The notes: a model not told the origin generated them from the letters alone. A stretch of DNA of 64,000 bases from Vibrio sp. ED004 (GCF_023206395.1 NZ_CP066149.1:1116001-1180000); one strand, 5' to 3'; counted from the first letter of the stretch, positions 50,853 through 61,083 are shown. Numbers and translations: made by a program.

Positions 50853-52193
50853 ATGGACTCCCCTAGTATTGCAAGGAAACGAGTAAAGGTACGCAAGTGC
50901 ACGTATATTCGGTTTCTTTATGGGGAGCTACCCCGAACCTCTATGGCTTAATCCACTCAGCAAAAGTTCTTATCGAGCGTGTGGTGTATTATCACCTTCG
51001 TCCCTCTCAGAGTTTCTCTTGCTTGCTATGCTCACTCTTTACCATAATTTACTTGCTTACATGGGGGATTGATGTCTCCCTTAACCTTATAAAATCAATT
51101 GTTAAGCGAGTAACGTTTCATTATAAGATCGATTGCTCTTCAGCATGGCACAAGCCATTCTGATCGTTTTGTTAGCAAGGGCGACAACTACTTGGTTAAA
51201 CGACTTTCTTTCTAACAAGTTTCGTATCCAGCAACTTAAGCGATCTTCTTTATCTCGTATATTCGCTACCACTGCTCTTGCTCCATGAACGACAAGAGAG
51301 CGTAAGGTTTTATCACCTGATTTACTTATTCCGTGGTTTTTGTTCTTACCACCACTGCCAGTATGAGCCGGAACTAAACCTAAGCTCGCACTAGCCCCTC
51401 GCCCATTTCTATAGGCCGAAGCGTCACCTAGGCGGGAAAAATGGCACTTGCAATCACCCAACGTACACCTCGTAAAGTGATTAATAACTGGCAAGCGGGT
51501 ATTTGCTTTGCAAAGTCTATAAGTTGCGATTCAACTCTCTCGATAGGCTCATCAAGACTTAGTAGCTGAGCATGTAATTCTCGGAGAACGAATCGAGTTG
51601 TCAGTGTTAATTCATTCTCTGCATCTTCGATAACGAGAGGGAGCAGTTCTCGCAGTTTATTGGCTCCTTGTGGGAAGGTAATTCCACATTCCGCTGCATA
51701 GCCACGGATCCGTAGACTTACTGCTGTGCGTTGTTTTATATAGCTTTGTCTTAAACTCAGCAGCATAGCGATATCTTGCTGCTCAGGTGTTTTTACTGGT
51801 ACCGCATGAATATCGGAGCGTAAGGAAGCTTCGTAAATCGCGATAGCATCATTAGCATCGTTCTTATTACCACAGCGATATGGCTTCACTTTTGGGAGGT
51901 ATCATTTTGACGGTATGACCACGGCTTTGAAACGTTTCGTCCCCAATAATGAGATGCCGCACAGGCCTCTATGCAAATGGTCGCGCCAGGTGTTGGCTGA
52001 TGACCGTTAGCATTTTCTTTTAGACATAGCTTGGTTCAACTTACGCTTTCCATGGCGGTTAAATACCGCGACTTGAAAGACGGATTTGGCTAAATCAATC
52101 GAGATTGTGTTAAATTTATTCATAGTATGGGCTCCTGTTTTGGTTCGCACCTGTAACTTTAGCTGACACTGTCAGTTAAGGTGGGGAGTCCAT
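50853..52193 (-). mobile_element. IS1111/IS110-family insertion sequence 2 (decayed)
   Basis: A 1341-bp element with ends ATGGACTCCCC / GGGGAGTCCAT, similar in form to those of IS 1. The transposase is on the minus strand and broken in several places. The 3' non-coding part (50853-51101) is the candidate guide-RNA region. It is inserted in the right arm of the inverted-repeat element, between GAGGAACG and GAGGGAGTTGGGG. Confidence 0.78.
51102..52123 (-). pseudogene. IS110-family transposase remnant
   Basis: The gene begins at 52123 with MNKFNTISIDLAKSVFQVAV (first DEDD Asp), then loses frame within 50 codons. It is recognisable again as ICIEACAASHYWGR (the Glu), then from 51889 as GNKNDANDAIAIYEAS (the two Asp) to 51428, and a last frame shift near 51440 leads to GRGASASLGLVPAHTGSGGK down to 51102. 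At least three frame breaks make an active product very unlikely. Confidence 0.82.
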
Positions 52194-52217
52194 ACCATTG
52201 AGGGAGTTGGGGATCTC
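52194..52217. repeat. Right end of the split inverted-repeat element
   Basis: GAGTTGGGGATCTC (52204-52217) is identical to 33671-33684 of the intact copy. It marks the far end of the element that both ISs invaded. Confidence 0.65.
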
Positions 52218-52286
52218 TGGTTTTCAAAACTCTAAATAGCAGGCACATCGAGTAGGGTGAGGCGTTACCGCCTCATCCCTCTCACA

Positions 52287-52317
52287 GAACCGTACGTACG
52301 GACCTCGTATACGGCTC
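52287..52317 (-). ncRNA. Group II intron domain V
   Basis: The hairpin with the AGC catalytic triad in GAGCCG pairing with CGGTTC is the most conserved part of the ribozyme. It lies 40 nt before the proposed 3' splice site. Confidence 0.8.
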
Positions 52318-53598
52318 ATGCACACTTCCATTCAGCATATTGGCTGAACACATGCCCTGTCCTTATTGTTCCAAGATTTACCAATCCTTGGTCATTAAAC
52401 CATTGATTTGGCATCGCATAGCTTGATAGGGGACTCGCTGCACTGACCCAACTTGTCATTGAGATATGTTGGAACGGCGGCTTATACCCTAACTGTTTTA
52501 ACCTTCGGTGTAACCGTTGAGGCTTCTTCCAAAGTTTCAACTGGATACTACGAAGTCTTCTTCGTAGCCACCCTGCTAACCTTGAGAACTCTCTGCTGTT
52601 ATTGGTGATCCTGAAGTATTGACTGAACCCTCTTAACACTGGGTTTAAAGCTTTTATGACTTGCTCAAGTGGCTTACCGCACCTCGCTTTGTCAGTCGCT
52701 TTAACTTACTTTTGAACCCTTTCAGTTTCTTAGTTTGAATGCGGGTAAATTGACTCCCGATTTCTACACCTAAGAACTTCACGCCATCACGGCTGTGCGC
52801 TATATGTGATTTCGTCTGATTCACTGTGAGTTTAAGCTCTCCTTCTAGGATCTTCGTCGCTTGTGCAAGGGCATTCTCTGCTCCTGCCTTGCTACGACAG
52901 AAGATGAGTATGTCATCCGCATAACGAACGAGCCTATGGTCACGCTTTCGCATTTCCTGATCGAACGCATCAAGGTAGATATTGGCAATCAAAGGACTGA
53001 TAACACCACCTTGTGGACTTCCTAGCTCTGTCTCCTGCCAACTACCGTCTATCATCACGCCACTTTTCAGAAACTGTTTTATCAGCTCTAACACGCTGCT
53101 ATCTGTGACTCGCCTTCTGATGCTCTTGAGGATCAACTCATGGTCGAGTTTGTCAAAGCACTTCGACAAGTCCATATCTACGACGTGCTGTAATCCGTAT
53201 CGGCGGATAAACATCGTGGATTTGTTGATTGCATCGTGACAACTTCGATTCGGTCTATACCCAAAACTTGATGGGTGAAATTGCTCTTCGAAGATGGGGG
53301 TGAGGATATCATTGAGTGCTTGTTGGACAACTCTGTCCCTAACGGTTGGGATCCCAAGCAATCGTACCCCTCCGTCTTCTTTGGGTATCTCTACTCGTTT
53401 GACTGGCTGAGGTTTGTATTGCTTGGTTTTGAGTTCAGAGAGGAGTTGATCGAGGTTATCACTCAGATTTTCGGCGTAGTCGCTCAGGCTCTGCTCATCT
53501 ATTCCAGCCGCGCCTTTCGCTTTCTTTACCTTTTTAAACCCTTTATACAGCCTCTCTTTGTTGAGCAGATGACCATATAAACTGTAATAAACTCGCAC
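52316..53598 (-). pseudogene. ltrA: Group II intron reverse transcriptase/maturase, frameshifted
   Basis: The first frame (53598 to 52654) contains the RT domain: KGAAGIDEQSL, RLLGIPTVRDRVVQQAL, YGYR-like FGYRPNRSCHDAI, SPQGGVISPLIANI and the catalytic YADD. It goes out of frame after LTKRGA. A second frame (52639 to 52316) resumes as LRGFSQYFRI...LAGWLRRRLR, the maturase X domain, to the end. One lost base near 52685 explains it. Repaired length is ~425 residues with no HNH endonuclease domain, as in the endonuclease-less bacterial intron classes. The frameshift should stop self-mobility. Confidence 0.85.
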
Positions 53599-54322
53599 TT
53601 TCTCTCCTTGGGTTGTGTGCTGTGTGGGGACAAGTGTTTCATGTCCAGTGTGGGTGTTATTTCTCTCTGCTATTCAGCCTTCTAGCTCAATGGCAATTTA
53701 CTGAAGTGTGTCAGAGTTACTCCCCTATACGGTTTCTTAGCTCAGTATCTTGCTTCCACAATCAATACCCCGATAGCGATTCGGTTTGGGTATCACTGAA
53801 AAAAACATCTGTTCATCACAGACTTAAAGTGTACTTCCTCCCTTCGCAGCACTGAGTGCTTTTGGCATTTCAGTGCTCCATCAGACTTGATGCTGATGGT
53901 CAGCTAAGTTTTCTCCTCCACACCATTACTGGGCTTCTCGGGCTTAGCCTTACTCACTACTACGGATTCATCTGCCACCTCGCACCAACACAGCTCTTAG
54001 CTTTCGCTTCGAGTTTGTGCTTCCAGACTTTTGGCTGTGGTGTCAGGCTTCCCCAGTTACTGCACTGGCTCCCTGTTAACAATGCCACCCTCAAGCACAG
54101 CATAGGTCTGACTGAGTATAGGGCTTCGCGCTATTTCGGACGCTTACCCACCTATATTGCCGAAGCAGGTTTACTTGCGTTGTGTACTGTTAACTTCCTA
54201 TCGCTTCCTTCAGACCCTGCCGTTAGCCAGCAACGCCCTTGCGATTCGGATTATCTTCCCCTCAGTCGGGGTGATTCAGGTTTCTTTCAACCTAACGGGT
54301 TTGCCAGCTTCGCTGGGCAAAC

Positions 54323-54352
54323 AAAAAAGCGGAGCCAAATGGCTCCGCTTTT
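54323..54352 (-). terminator. Terminator of the rpsP-rimM-trmD-rplS operon
   Basis: AAAAGCGGAGCC / GGCTCCGCTTTT with a 4-nt loop and TTTTTT on the minus strand lies just after rplS. The group II intron starts directly after it. Confidence 0.88.
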
Positions 54353-54373
54353 ATCGATAGAATGCAAAAAGAA

Positions 54374-54727
54374 TTACTTCTTAGCAAGTTTCTCTTTAAT
54401 ACGAGCTGACTTACCAGAACGCTCACGTAGGTAGTACAACTTGGCACGACGTACTGCACCACGGCGTTTAACTTCGATGCTATCAACCATTGGAGAGTGA
54501 GTTTGGAACGCACGCTCTACACCTTCACCGTTCGAGATCTTACGAACTGTGAATGCAGAGTGTAGACCACGGTTACGAATAGCGATTACAACGCCTTCGA
54601 AAGCCTGTAGACGCTCACGGTCACCTTCTTTTACCTTAACCTGAACTACAACAGTGTCACCTGGTGCGAATTTAGGAAGGTCTGATTTTAGTTGCTCTTC
54701 TTCAAGAGCCTTAATGATGTTGCTCAT
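54374..54727 (-). CDS. rplS: 50S ribosomal protein L19
   Basis: A 117-residue bL19, the normal length. [26 protein letters not shown] and the basic C terminus ([24 protein letters not shown]) are typical. It is the last gene of the rpsP-rimM-trmD-rplS operon, 59 bp after trmD. It sits at the 30S/50S interface. Confidence 0.97.
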   Translation of the reverse strand: MSNIIKALEEEQLKSDLPKFAPGDTVVVQVKVKEGDRERLQAFEGVVIAIRNRGLHSAFTVRKISNGEGVERAFQTHSPMVDSIEVKRRGAVRRAKLYYLRERSGKSARIKEKLAKK

Positions 54728-54786
54728 TTGTATAAATTCCTAGAATAAACTGATACTAAATTTAATAGGTTACTGCTTGCTTTTCG

Positions 54787-55527
54787 TTAAGAGCGTTGCT
54801 CTTTAATGAATTCAGCCAGTAATTGTTCCTGTTCGTCAGTCAGAGCTAGGTTTTCCAGGAGTTCTGGTCTTCTTAGCCAAGTTCGGCCCAACGATTGTTT
54901 TAATCGCCAGCGACGAATGTCCTTATGGTTTCCAGACTTGAGTACCGATGGCACATCTTTATCGTCTAGCACCTCAGGGCGCGTATAATGGGGACAATCT
55001 AGCAAGCCATTTGCAAAAGAGTCTTCTTCTGCTGACGCGAAATCCCCAAGTACACCCGGAACAAACCGAGATACTGAATCAATCAACGTCATGGCTGGTA
55101 GTTCGCCACCCGTCATCACAAAATCTCCAATCGACCATTCTTCGTCAACTTCAGATTGAATGATGCGCTCATCTACCCCTTCATAGCGACCACAAATAAG
55201 AAGTAAATTCTCGTTTGTTGCCAGCTCTTCAACACCTTTCTGGTCGAGTTTACGACCTTGAGGTGAAAGATAGATAACTTTCGTCTTTCCCGGTGATGCT
55301 TGCTTGGCAGTTTGGATAGCGTCGCGCAAAGGCTGAACCATCATTAACATGCCAGGACCACCACCGTAAGGTCTGTCATCAACAGTGCGATGTTTATCAT
55401 GAGTGAAATCGCGAGGATTCCATGTCTCAATAGATAAAAGACCTTTCTTTACCGCTTGACCCGTTACTCCAAAATCAGTAACTGAACGGAACATTTCAGG
55501 AAATAGGCTAATTACGCCAACCCACAT
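54787..55527 (-). CDS. trmD: tRNA (guanine-N1)-methyltransferase
   Basis: A 246-residue SPOUT-fold enzyme that makes m1G37 in tRNAs and prevents +1 frameshifting. [28 protein letters not shown] and [14 protein letters not shown] form the knotted AdoMet pocket. It lies 27 bp after rimM in the ribosomal operon. Confidence 0.97.
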   Translation of the reverse strand: MWVGVISLFPEMFRSVTDFGVTGQAVKKGLLSIETWNPRDFTHDKHRTVDDRPYGGGPGMLMMVQPLRDAIQTAKQASPGKTKVIYLSPQGRKLDQKGVEELATNENLLLICGRYEGVDERIIQSEVDEEWSIGDFVMTGGELPAMTLIDSVSRFVPGVLGDFASAEEDSFANGLLDCPHYTRPEVLDDKDVPSVLKSGNHKDIRRWRLKQSLGRTWLRRPELLENLALTDEQEQLLAEFIKEQRS

Positions 55528-55554
55528 GTGTTCTCTCGCTCTATGATTTTAAAG

Positions 55555-56109
55555 TTAGAATCCAGGATCCCAGTCAACTTCGATCCGTTGAGCTTCGCGA
55601 TCAACTTTCTTGATCACTTGCTCTTCAAGGTACGGTACTAACCGTTCCTTTTGTCCGAAAGCATCTTTAAGATTTGCTTTGATTACTAGAACATCGTTTG
55701 AGCCAGTTTCTAGCATGTCTGTAACAACACCTAGATCGTAACCTTTAGTGGTTACAACTTGCATACCAAACAATTCACGCCAGTAGAATTCCTCTTCTGA
55801 CAATTCTGGTAACGAAGCAGGGTCTACTGCAATTTCAAAGTTGGTCAGTACATGAGCGTCCTCGCGGATCTCAAAACCTTCCAGCTTACACACCATACCT
55901 TTGTTATGACGTTTCCAGCTTTCTACTTTGAATTCAACCCACTTCCCCTTTTGGTTAACGTACCAAGGGGAGTAATCAAATATGCTTTCAGCATTGTCTG
56001 TGTAGGAAAAAACTTTAAGCCAGCCACGAATGCCATAGGTAGCACCAAACTTGCCCATAACAATTTTTTCGTCTTGCTTGCTCATTGTTTCTTTACCCTT
56101 CATCGACAT
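55555..56109 (-). CDS. rimM: Ribosome maturation factor RimM
   Basis: A 184-residue 30S assembly factor. The N-terminal RimM barrel ([20 protein letters not shown]) and the C-terminal PRC domain ([27 protein letters not shown]) are present. The start ATG has two alternatives a few codons in ([10 protein letters not shown]). It follows rpsP by 24 bp. Confidence 0.95.
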   Translation of the reverse strand: MSMKGKETMSKQDEKIVMGKFGATYGIRGWLKVFSYTDNAESIFDYSPWYVNQKGKWVEFKVESWKRHNKGMVCKLEGFEIREDAHVLTNFEIAVDPASLPELSEEEFYWRELFGMQVVTTKGYDLGVVTDMLETGSNDVLVIKANLKDAFGQKERLVPYLEEQVIKKVDREAQRIEVDWDPGF

Positions 56110-56133
56110 AAGCTATTTCTCTTTAAAAAAGAA

Positions 56134-56382
56134 TTAAGCCGCTTTTTGAGCGTCTTTAACTAGCTTAGCTACACGATCAGATAGAGATGCGCCTTGACCA
56201 ACCCAGTGGTTAACACGATCTAGGTCTAGACGAAGACCTTCTTCTTGACCTTGAGCTGTAGGGTTAAAGAAACCTACTTTCTCGATGAAACGGCCAGTTG
56301 CAGCGTTACGGCTATCCGCAACTACGATTTGATAGAATGGGCGCTTCTTTGCACCGTGACGTGCCAAACGAATGGTTACCAT
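56134..56382 (-). CDS. rpsP: 30S ribosomal protein S16
   Basis: An 82-residue bS16 starting [20 protein letters not shown], the standard length. It is the first gene of the rpsP-rimM-trmD-rplS operon. The 211-bp gap back to ffh contains two hairpins (56417-56442 and 56463-56485) that may end the ffh transcript or form a leader. Confidence 0.97.
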   Translation of the reverse strand: MVTIRLARHGAKKRPFYQIVVADSRNAATGRFIEKVGFFNPTAQGQEEGLRLDLDRVNHWVGQGASLSDRVAKLVKDAQKAA

Positions 56383-56462
56383 GTCGTCCTCTTTGCTTTC
56401 TTAATAAAATAATTAACCCCAAGTCTAAGTAATAGCTTGGGGTCTCGTGCCAAATTAAAGCC

Positions 56463-56485
56463 CCGGAATTTTACTCTTATTCCGG
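56463..56485 (-). terminator. Hairpin after ffh
   Basis: CCGGAAT / ATTCCGG with a 9-nt loop lies 109 bp after the ffh stop and is followed on the minus strand by a modest T-rich run. A second hairpin, CCCCAAG / CTTGGGG, is at 56417-56442. These are weak terminator candidates. Confidence 0.45.
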
Positions 56486-56593
56486 TGCAATGCAAGGGCT
56501 TTAGCTATTTTTTCACCAACATAGCTGCCGTACACTTTCTGTGACACGGCTAACACTATGAAAAGTAACGTAGCTAAAGCTTACATTTGTAGG

Positions 56594-57988
56594 TTATCGA
56601 CCGAACGGGTTAAAGCCACCACCCATTCCGCCCATACCTCCACCGCCGCCCATCATGCCTTGCATGTTGCGCATCATGCCTTTCATGCCACCTTTCTGCA
56701 TCTTCTTCATCATCTTCTGCATTTGGGTGAACTGCTTAAGCATACGGTTTACATCTTGTACCTGTGTACCAGAACCAGCAGCAATGCGCTTTTTGCGTGA
56801 GCCTTTGATTAGGTCAGGGCGTTGACGCTCTTTCATAGTCATAGAGTTGATGATCGCTTCCATTTGCTTGAACATCTTGTCATCAACTTTATCTTTAACG
56901 TTGTCTGGTAGCTGAGACATGCCTGGAAGCTTATCCATCATGCCCATCATGCCGCCCATGTTTTGCATCTGACCAAGCTGTTCACGAAAGTCTTCAAGGT
57001 CAAAGCCTTTCTTCTCTTTGAACTTCTTAGCCAGTTTCTCTGCTTTCTCGGTATCAACGTTTTTCTGTAGGTCTTCAATAAGAGACAGTACATCGCCCAT
57101 ACCAAGGATACGAGAAGCAACACGATCTGGGTGGAACGGTTCTAGTGCGTCAGTTTTTTCACCAACGCCTAAGAACTTGATTGGTTTACCTGTGATATGA
57201 CGAACAGACAGTGCAGCACCACCACGCGCATCACCATCTACTTTCGTTAAGATAACACCGGTTAGTGGTAGCGCATCGCCAAAGGCTTTTGCAGTGTTCG
57301 CAGCATCTTGACCTGTCATTGCATCAACAACGAACAGCGTCTCTACTGGTTTAATTGCAGTATGAAGCTCTTTGATCTCGCCCATCATCTCTTCATCGAT
57401 AGCCAAACGACCGGCAGTATCGACTAATAGTACGTCGTAGAATTTCTTCTTCGCGTGGTCGATTGCAGCGTTTGCAATATCAAGAGGCTTTTGATCAGCT
57501 GAAGATGGGAAGAAGTCGACGCCAACATCGCTTGCTAACGTTTCAAGCTGTTTGATCGCCGCTGGACGGTAAACGTCGGCAGATACAACCAGAACTTTTT
57601 TCTTGTCACGCTCAGTTAGAAGCTTAGATAGCTTACCTACCGATGTGGTTTTACCCGCACCTTGTAGACCTGCCATTAAGATAACAGCTGGCGGTTGCGC
57701 TGCTAGGTTAAGAGCCTCGTTAGACTCACCCATCACCGCTTCAAGTTCAGCTTGAACGATCTTAATGAATTCTTGACCAGGTGTTAGAGATTTAGAAACC
57801 TCAACACCCACAGCGCCTTCTTTTACGCGCTTAACAAAATCGCGGACAACTGGCAGTGCAACGTCGGCTTCAAGTAGCGCCATACGTACTTCACGCAGCG
57901 TCTCTTTTATATTGTCTTCGGTCAGACGACCTTTACCGCTGATGTTCTTCAGCGTTTTGGATAGACGATCCGTTAAATTATCAAACAT
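56594..57988 (-). CDS. ffh: Signal recognition particle protein Ffh
   Basis: A 464-residue SRP GTPase that targets nascent membrane proteins to FtsY. The N domain leads into the G domain (GLQGAGKTT, DTAGR, TKVDGDARGG), and the C-terminal M domain is methionine and glycine rich (GGMKGMMRNMQGMMGG). I take the ATG at 57988 (MFDNLTDRLSKTLKNI); a TTG six codons upstream is possible. It is divergent from the ypjD-like gene. Confidence 0.96.
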   Translation of the reverse strand: MFDNLTDRLSKTLKNISGKGRLTEDNIKETLREVRMALLEADVALPVVRDFVKRVKEGAVGVEVSKSLTPGQEFIKIVQAELEAVMGESNEALNLAAQPPAVILMAGLQGAGKTTSVGKLSKLLTERDKKKVLVVSADVYRPAAIKQLETLASDVGVDFFPSSADQKPLDIANAAIDHAKKKFYDVLLVDTAGRLAIDEEMMGEIKELHTAIKPVETLFVVDAMTGQDAANTAKAFGDALPLTGVILTKVDGDARGGAALSVRHITGKPIKFLGVGEKTDALEPFHPDRVASRILGMGDVLSLIEDLQKNVDTEKAEKLAKKFKEKKGFDLEDFREQLGQMQNMGGMMGMMDKLPGMSQLPDNVKDKVDDKMFKQMEAIINSMTMKERQRPDLIKGSRKKRIAAGSGTQVQDVNRMLKQFTQMQKMMKKMQKGGMKGMMRNMQGMMGGGGGMGGMGGGFNPFGR

Positions 57989-58179
57989 AGTTTTCTCTTC
58001 GCTCAATCCTGCGACTATTACTGTGAGTATACATTAGCGTTGATTAGAGTCATACCCGTTGTGGAGCGTTAATCATCCACGCTTGTGATGTGAGACATTG
58101 TTCACTTGGAATTGAGTGAGGTTCACCGTAGCCCCAAAGAGCGATGCAAGGTATAATTCGTCAATTAGTAATCATTTAA

Positions 58180-58983
58180 ATGGATACCATGGACAGTCTT
58201 ATTGCGATCGCAGCAGCCTTTCTTTATACAATGGCGATTTCCACGATCATTCCAGGTCTCGTGCACCAAACAGGAATCCGTGTAAAAACGGTGTTTATCA
58301 GCGCATTACTTGCTTTAGCTTTCCATGCTTGGTTGCTTGGCGATTTAATCTTTAATGCTAGTGGCCAAAACCTCAGTATCTTGAACGTTGCTTCATTAAT
58401 CAGTTTAATCATTTCTTTGGTGATGAGCGGCGCGATGCTCAGAACCCGCTTGTGGTTCATCTTGCCTGTTGTTTATAGCTTCGCAGCGCTTAACCTCATG
58501 GCAGCAACGTTTCTTCCAAGTACCTTCATCAAACATCTAGAGAATGACCCGAAGCTGCTCGTACACATCTCTTTGGCATTGTTCTCATACGCGACGCTGA
58601 CTATCGGTGCGTTATACGCCCTGCAACTCGCGTGGCTTGATCACAAGCTTAAAAAGAAAAAAGCCTTAGTGATAAACCCTAACCTCCCTCCTTTAATGAT
58701 GGTGGAAAGGCAGCTTTTCAAGATCATTCTTATTGGTAATGGCTTATTAACGGGTACTTTGTTGACTGGCCTTATCTTCGTACAAGATATGTTTGCTCAA
58801 GGAAAGGCGCACAAAGCGGTATTGTCTTTTATCGCTTGGGTTATCTACTCCATTCTTTTATGGGGTCATTATCAAAAAGGTTGGCGTGGACAGAAAGTCA
58901 CTTGGTTCGCACTTGCGGGCGCCAGCATGCTCACATTAGCCTACTTCGGTAGCCGCTTCGTTCAGGAAATCATCCTGAACTAG
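58180..58983 (+). CDS. ypjD: Inner membrane protein, cytochrome c assembly family (YpjD-like)
   Basis: A 267-residue protein with about eight membrane helices, resembling the CcmC/HemX heme-handling fold. VHISLALFSYATLTIGALYALQLAWLDHKL and AWVIYSILLWGHYQKGWRGQK are typical of YpjD, with conserved His and Trp residues of that superfamily. The precise role is unknown. The next gene is the CNNM-type protein, as in E. coli ypjD-yfjD, with ffh divergent. The second ATG (58189) is an equal start candidate. Confidence 0.88.
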   Translation: MDTMDSLIAIAAAFLYTMAISTIIPGLVHQTGIRVKTVFISALLALAFHAWLLGDLIFNASGQNLSILNVASLISLIISLVMSGAMLRTRLWFILPVVYSFAALNLMAATFLPSTFIKHLENDPKLLVHISLALFSYATLTIGALYALQLAWLDHKLKKKKALVINPNLPPLMMVERQLFKIILIGNGLLTGTLLTGLIFVQDMFAQGKAHKAVLSFIAWVIYSILLWGHYQKGWRGQKVTWFALAGASMLTLAYFGSRFVQEIILN

Positions 58984-58993
58984 TCTGTAAAAT

Positions 58994-59025
58994 AAAGGCA
59001 AGGTCTCACACACCTTGCCTTTAAA
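58994..59025 (+). terminator. Terminator after the ypjD-like gene
   Basis: AAAGGCAAGGT / ACCTTGCCTTT forms a perfect 11-bp stem with a 7-nt loop, followed by a short A/T-rich tail rather than a long T-run. Confidence 0.7.
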
Positions 59026-59110
59026 ATATTGAGTCCGTTAGATTCAATTGACATCTCGACCATGTTCGGTCATAAATTAATCAAGATACACAAATAGGAA
59101 AAGAATAGTT

Positions 59111-60382
59111 TTGGACGACATATCAACGGGTATCTTATTTGCGCTACTCGCGTGTCTCATTGTAATTTCTGGTTATTTCTCTGGTTCTGAAACGGGCATG
59201 ATGTCCTTGAACCGCTACCGTTTAAAGCACTTGGCCAATACGGGTCATAAAGGTGCCAAACGCGTAGAAAAACTTCTGAACCGCCCAGACAGATTGATTG
59301 GCCTCATTCTCATCGGCAACAATCTCGTCAACATTCTTGCATCTGCGATCGCTACTATTCTTGGTATGCGCATCTACGGGGATATCGGTGTGGCTATCGC
59401 TACTGGTACCCTGACTCTCGTGATCCTCGTATTCGCCGAGGTAACCCCAAAGACTATCGCTTCTCTATTTCCTGAACGTGTCTCTTACGCCAGTAGCATC
59501 CTTTTGATGGTGCTGATGAAGGTACTGTCACCATTGGTGATTTTAGTTAACTTCATTACCAACGGCTTCATTCGTATCTTAGGTGTCAAAGCCAGCCATG
59601 ATGCAACCGACCACTTAAGCTCAGAAGAGCTCAGAACCGTGGTAAATGAAGCGGGCAGCCTTATTCCCCAGCGTCACCAAGATATGTTGGTGTCGATTCT
59701 AGATTTAGAGCACGTGACCGTGAACGACATCATGGTGCCTCGTAATGAAATCACCGGCATCGACATCAATGATGATTGGAAATCGATTGTTCGCCAACTG
59801 ACTCACTCTCCTCATGGTCGTGTGGTTCTATACCGTGACCAGATAGATGAAGTGGTAGGTATGCTTAGGCTGCGTGAAGCTTACCGTTTAATGCTGGAAA
59901 AGAACGAGTTCAATAAAGAGACCCTGCTGCGCGCGGCAGATGAGATCTACTTTATTCCTGAAGCGACACCGCTAAACATTCAGCTACTTAAGTTTCAGCG
60001 CAATAAACAGCGCATCGGTTTGATTGTTGATGAGTATGGCGACATCAATGGCTTGGTTACATTAGAAGATATTCTGGAAGAAATTGTTGGTGAGTTTACT
60101 ACTTCAATTGCACCAAGCTTGTCTGAAGAGATCACGCCACAAAGCGATGGCAGCTTCTTAATTGAAGGCAGCGCCAATATCCGAGACATCAACAAAGGCT
60201 TACAGTGGGCATTGCCTACCGACGGTCCAAGAACATTGAATGGTTTGATACTTGAACACCTTGAAGATATTCCAGAGAGTCACCTCAGCGTGCAGGTTGC
60301 TAGCCACCCAATGGAGATCGTAGAACTCGAAGAGAACCGTATCAAGCTGGTGCGCGTGTTCCCACAGATCGTTAATGGATAA
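59111..60382 (+). CDS. CNNM/CorB-type transporter-associated protein (HlyC/CorC family)
   Basis: A 423-residue membrane protein: DUF21/CNNM transmembrane domain (~1-190, starting ISGYFSGSETGMMSLN), a CBS pair (~200-330, VNDIMVPRNEI...IDEYGDINGLVTLEDILEEIVGE) and a C-terminal CorC/HlyC domain. Homologs (CorB/YfjD) are linked to Mg2+ export. The start is a TTG at 59111, chosen because no in-frame ATG precedes the SGSETG motif and an AGGA lies 12 nt upstream. Confidence 0.88.
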   Translation: MDDISTGILFALLACLIVISGYFSGSETGMMSLNRYRLKHLANTGHKGAKRVEKLLNRPDRLIGLILIGNNLVNILASAIATILGMRIYGDIGVAIATGTLTLVILVFAEVTPKTIASLFPERVSYASSILLMVLMKVLSPLVILVNFITNGFIRILGVKASHDATDHLSSEELRTVVNEAGSLIPQRHQDMLVSILDLEHVTVNDIMVPRNEITGIDINDDWKSIVRQLTHSPHGRVVLYRDQIDEVVGMLRLREAYRLMLEKNEFNKETLLRAADEIYFIPEATPLNIQLLKFQRNKQRIGLIVDEYGDINGLVTLEDILEEIVGEFTTSIAPSLSEEITPQSDGSFLIEGSANIRDINKGLQWALPTDGPRTLNGLILEHLEDIPESHLSVQVASHPMEIVELEENRIKLVRVFPQIVNG

Positions 60383-60436
60383 ATGTGGCTTGTTGTAATA
60401 GCTAAATGAGGACACAAGCTCACGTGAGACATAAAC

Positions 60437-60467
60437 AAAAGGCCCGATTCATTGAATCGGGCCTTTT
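60437..60467. terminator. Bidirectional terminator between the CNNM gene and luxS
   Basis: AAAAGGCCCGATTC / GAATCGGGCCTTTT forms a perfect 14-bp stem with a 3-nt loop between two convergent genes. Confidence 0.9.
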
Positions 60468-60540
60468 AGTATCTAGCTCACTCAGTCTCTAGAGCGAAAT
60501 GTATCTAGAGTGAAGCGTATTCTAGGTGAACCAAAAATGA

Positions 60541-61059
60541 TTAGTCGATTTTAAGCTCTTGGAGCATCGACTCTGGCAGTGCCAGTTCGTCATTCTTGTT
60601 TACAGAGATACCTGCAGCGATGATTGCATTCGCGATCTCTTTCGCTTCATCCAAAGAGTGCATTGCCGCTGTACCACATTGGTATTCGTTCAGCTCAGGG
60701 ATCTTATTCTGGTTCTCAACTTTCAGTACGTCTTTCATCGCAGCTAACCAACCGTCAGCCACTTGTTGCTCTGTAGGCGTACCAATTAGGCTCATATAGA
60801 AACCAGTACGACAACCCATAGGTGAAATATCGATGATCTCTACATCTGAACCGTTCAATTGATTACGCATGAAACCAGCGTATAAATGCTCAAGAGTATG
60901 GATACCTTTCTCAGATAGGATGTCTTTGTTTGGCGCAGTGAAACGCAGGTCAAATACCGTGATGGTATCCCCTTTTGGGGTTTGCATTGTTTTAGCAACA
61001 CGAACTGCAGGTGCGTTCATGCGAGTGTGATCAACAGTGAAACTATCTAATAAAGGCAT
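60541..61059 (-). CDS. luxS: S-ribosylhomocysteine lyase (AI-2 synthase)
   Basis: A 172-residue metalloenzyme that splits S-ribosylhomocysteine to homocysteine and DPD, the AI-2 precursor. Metal ligands His54, His58 (HTLEHLYAG) and Cys128 (QCGT) are present, with catalytic Glu57 and Cys83. It feeds the LuxP/LuxQ branch that controls the LuxR-type regulator encoded 29 kb away. The gene order gshA-lipoprotein-luxS is a Vibrio pattern. Confidence 0.97.
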   Translation of the reverse strand: MPLLDSFTVDHTRMNAPAVRVAKTMQTPKGDTITVFDLRFTAPNKDILSEKGIHTLEHLYAGFMRNQLNGSDVEIIDISPMGCRTGFYMSLIGTPTEQQVADGWLAAMKDVLKVENQNKIPELNEYQCGTAAMHSLDEAKEIANAIIAAGISVNKNDELALPESMLQELKID

Positions 61060-61083
61060 TGCTCTTCTCCGTGACGGCTGGCT

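Larger units (their letters stand above)
52247..54322 (-). mobile_element. Group II intron inserted after the rplS terminator
   Basis: On the minus strand this ~2.08-kb element holds a ~720-nt structured 5' part, a reverse transcriptase/maturase gene and a catalytic domain V (52287-52317: GAGCCGTATACG...GTACGGTTC with the AGC triad and 2-nt bulge), followed by a domain VI-like hairpin (GAGGCGGTAACGCCTC) and the 3' end CTACTCGAT. The 5' end is placed at GTTTG just after the TTTTTT of the rplS terminator and is less sure (it is not the canonical GTGYG). Confidence 0.8.

Noticed and set aside
53613..54434. Two plus-strand frames of 80 and 192 codons in the yacG-rplS gap
   Set aside because: They are antisense to the structured 5' part of the group II intron, and their translations look like no known protein.
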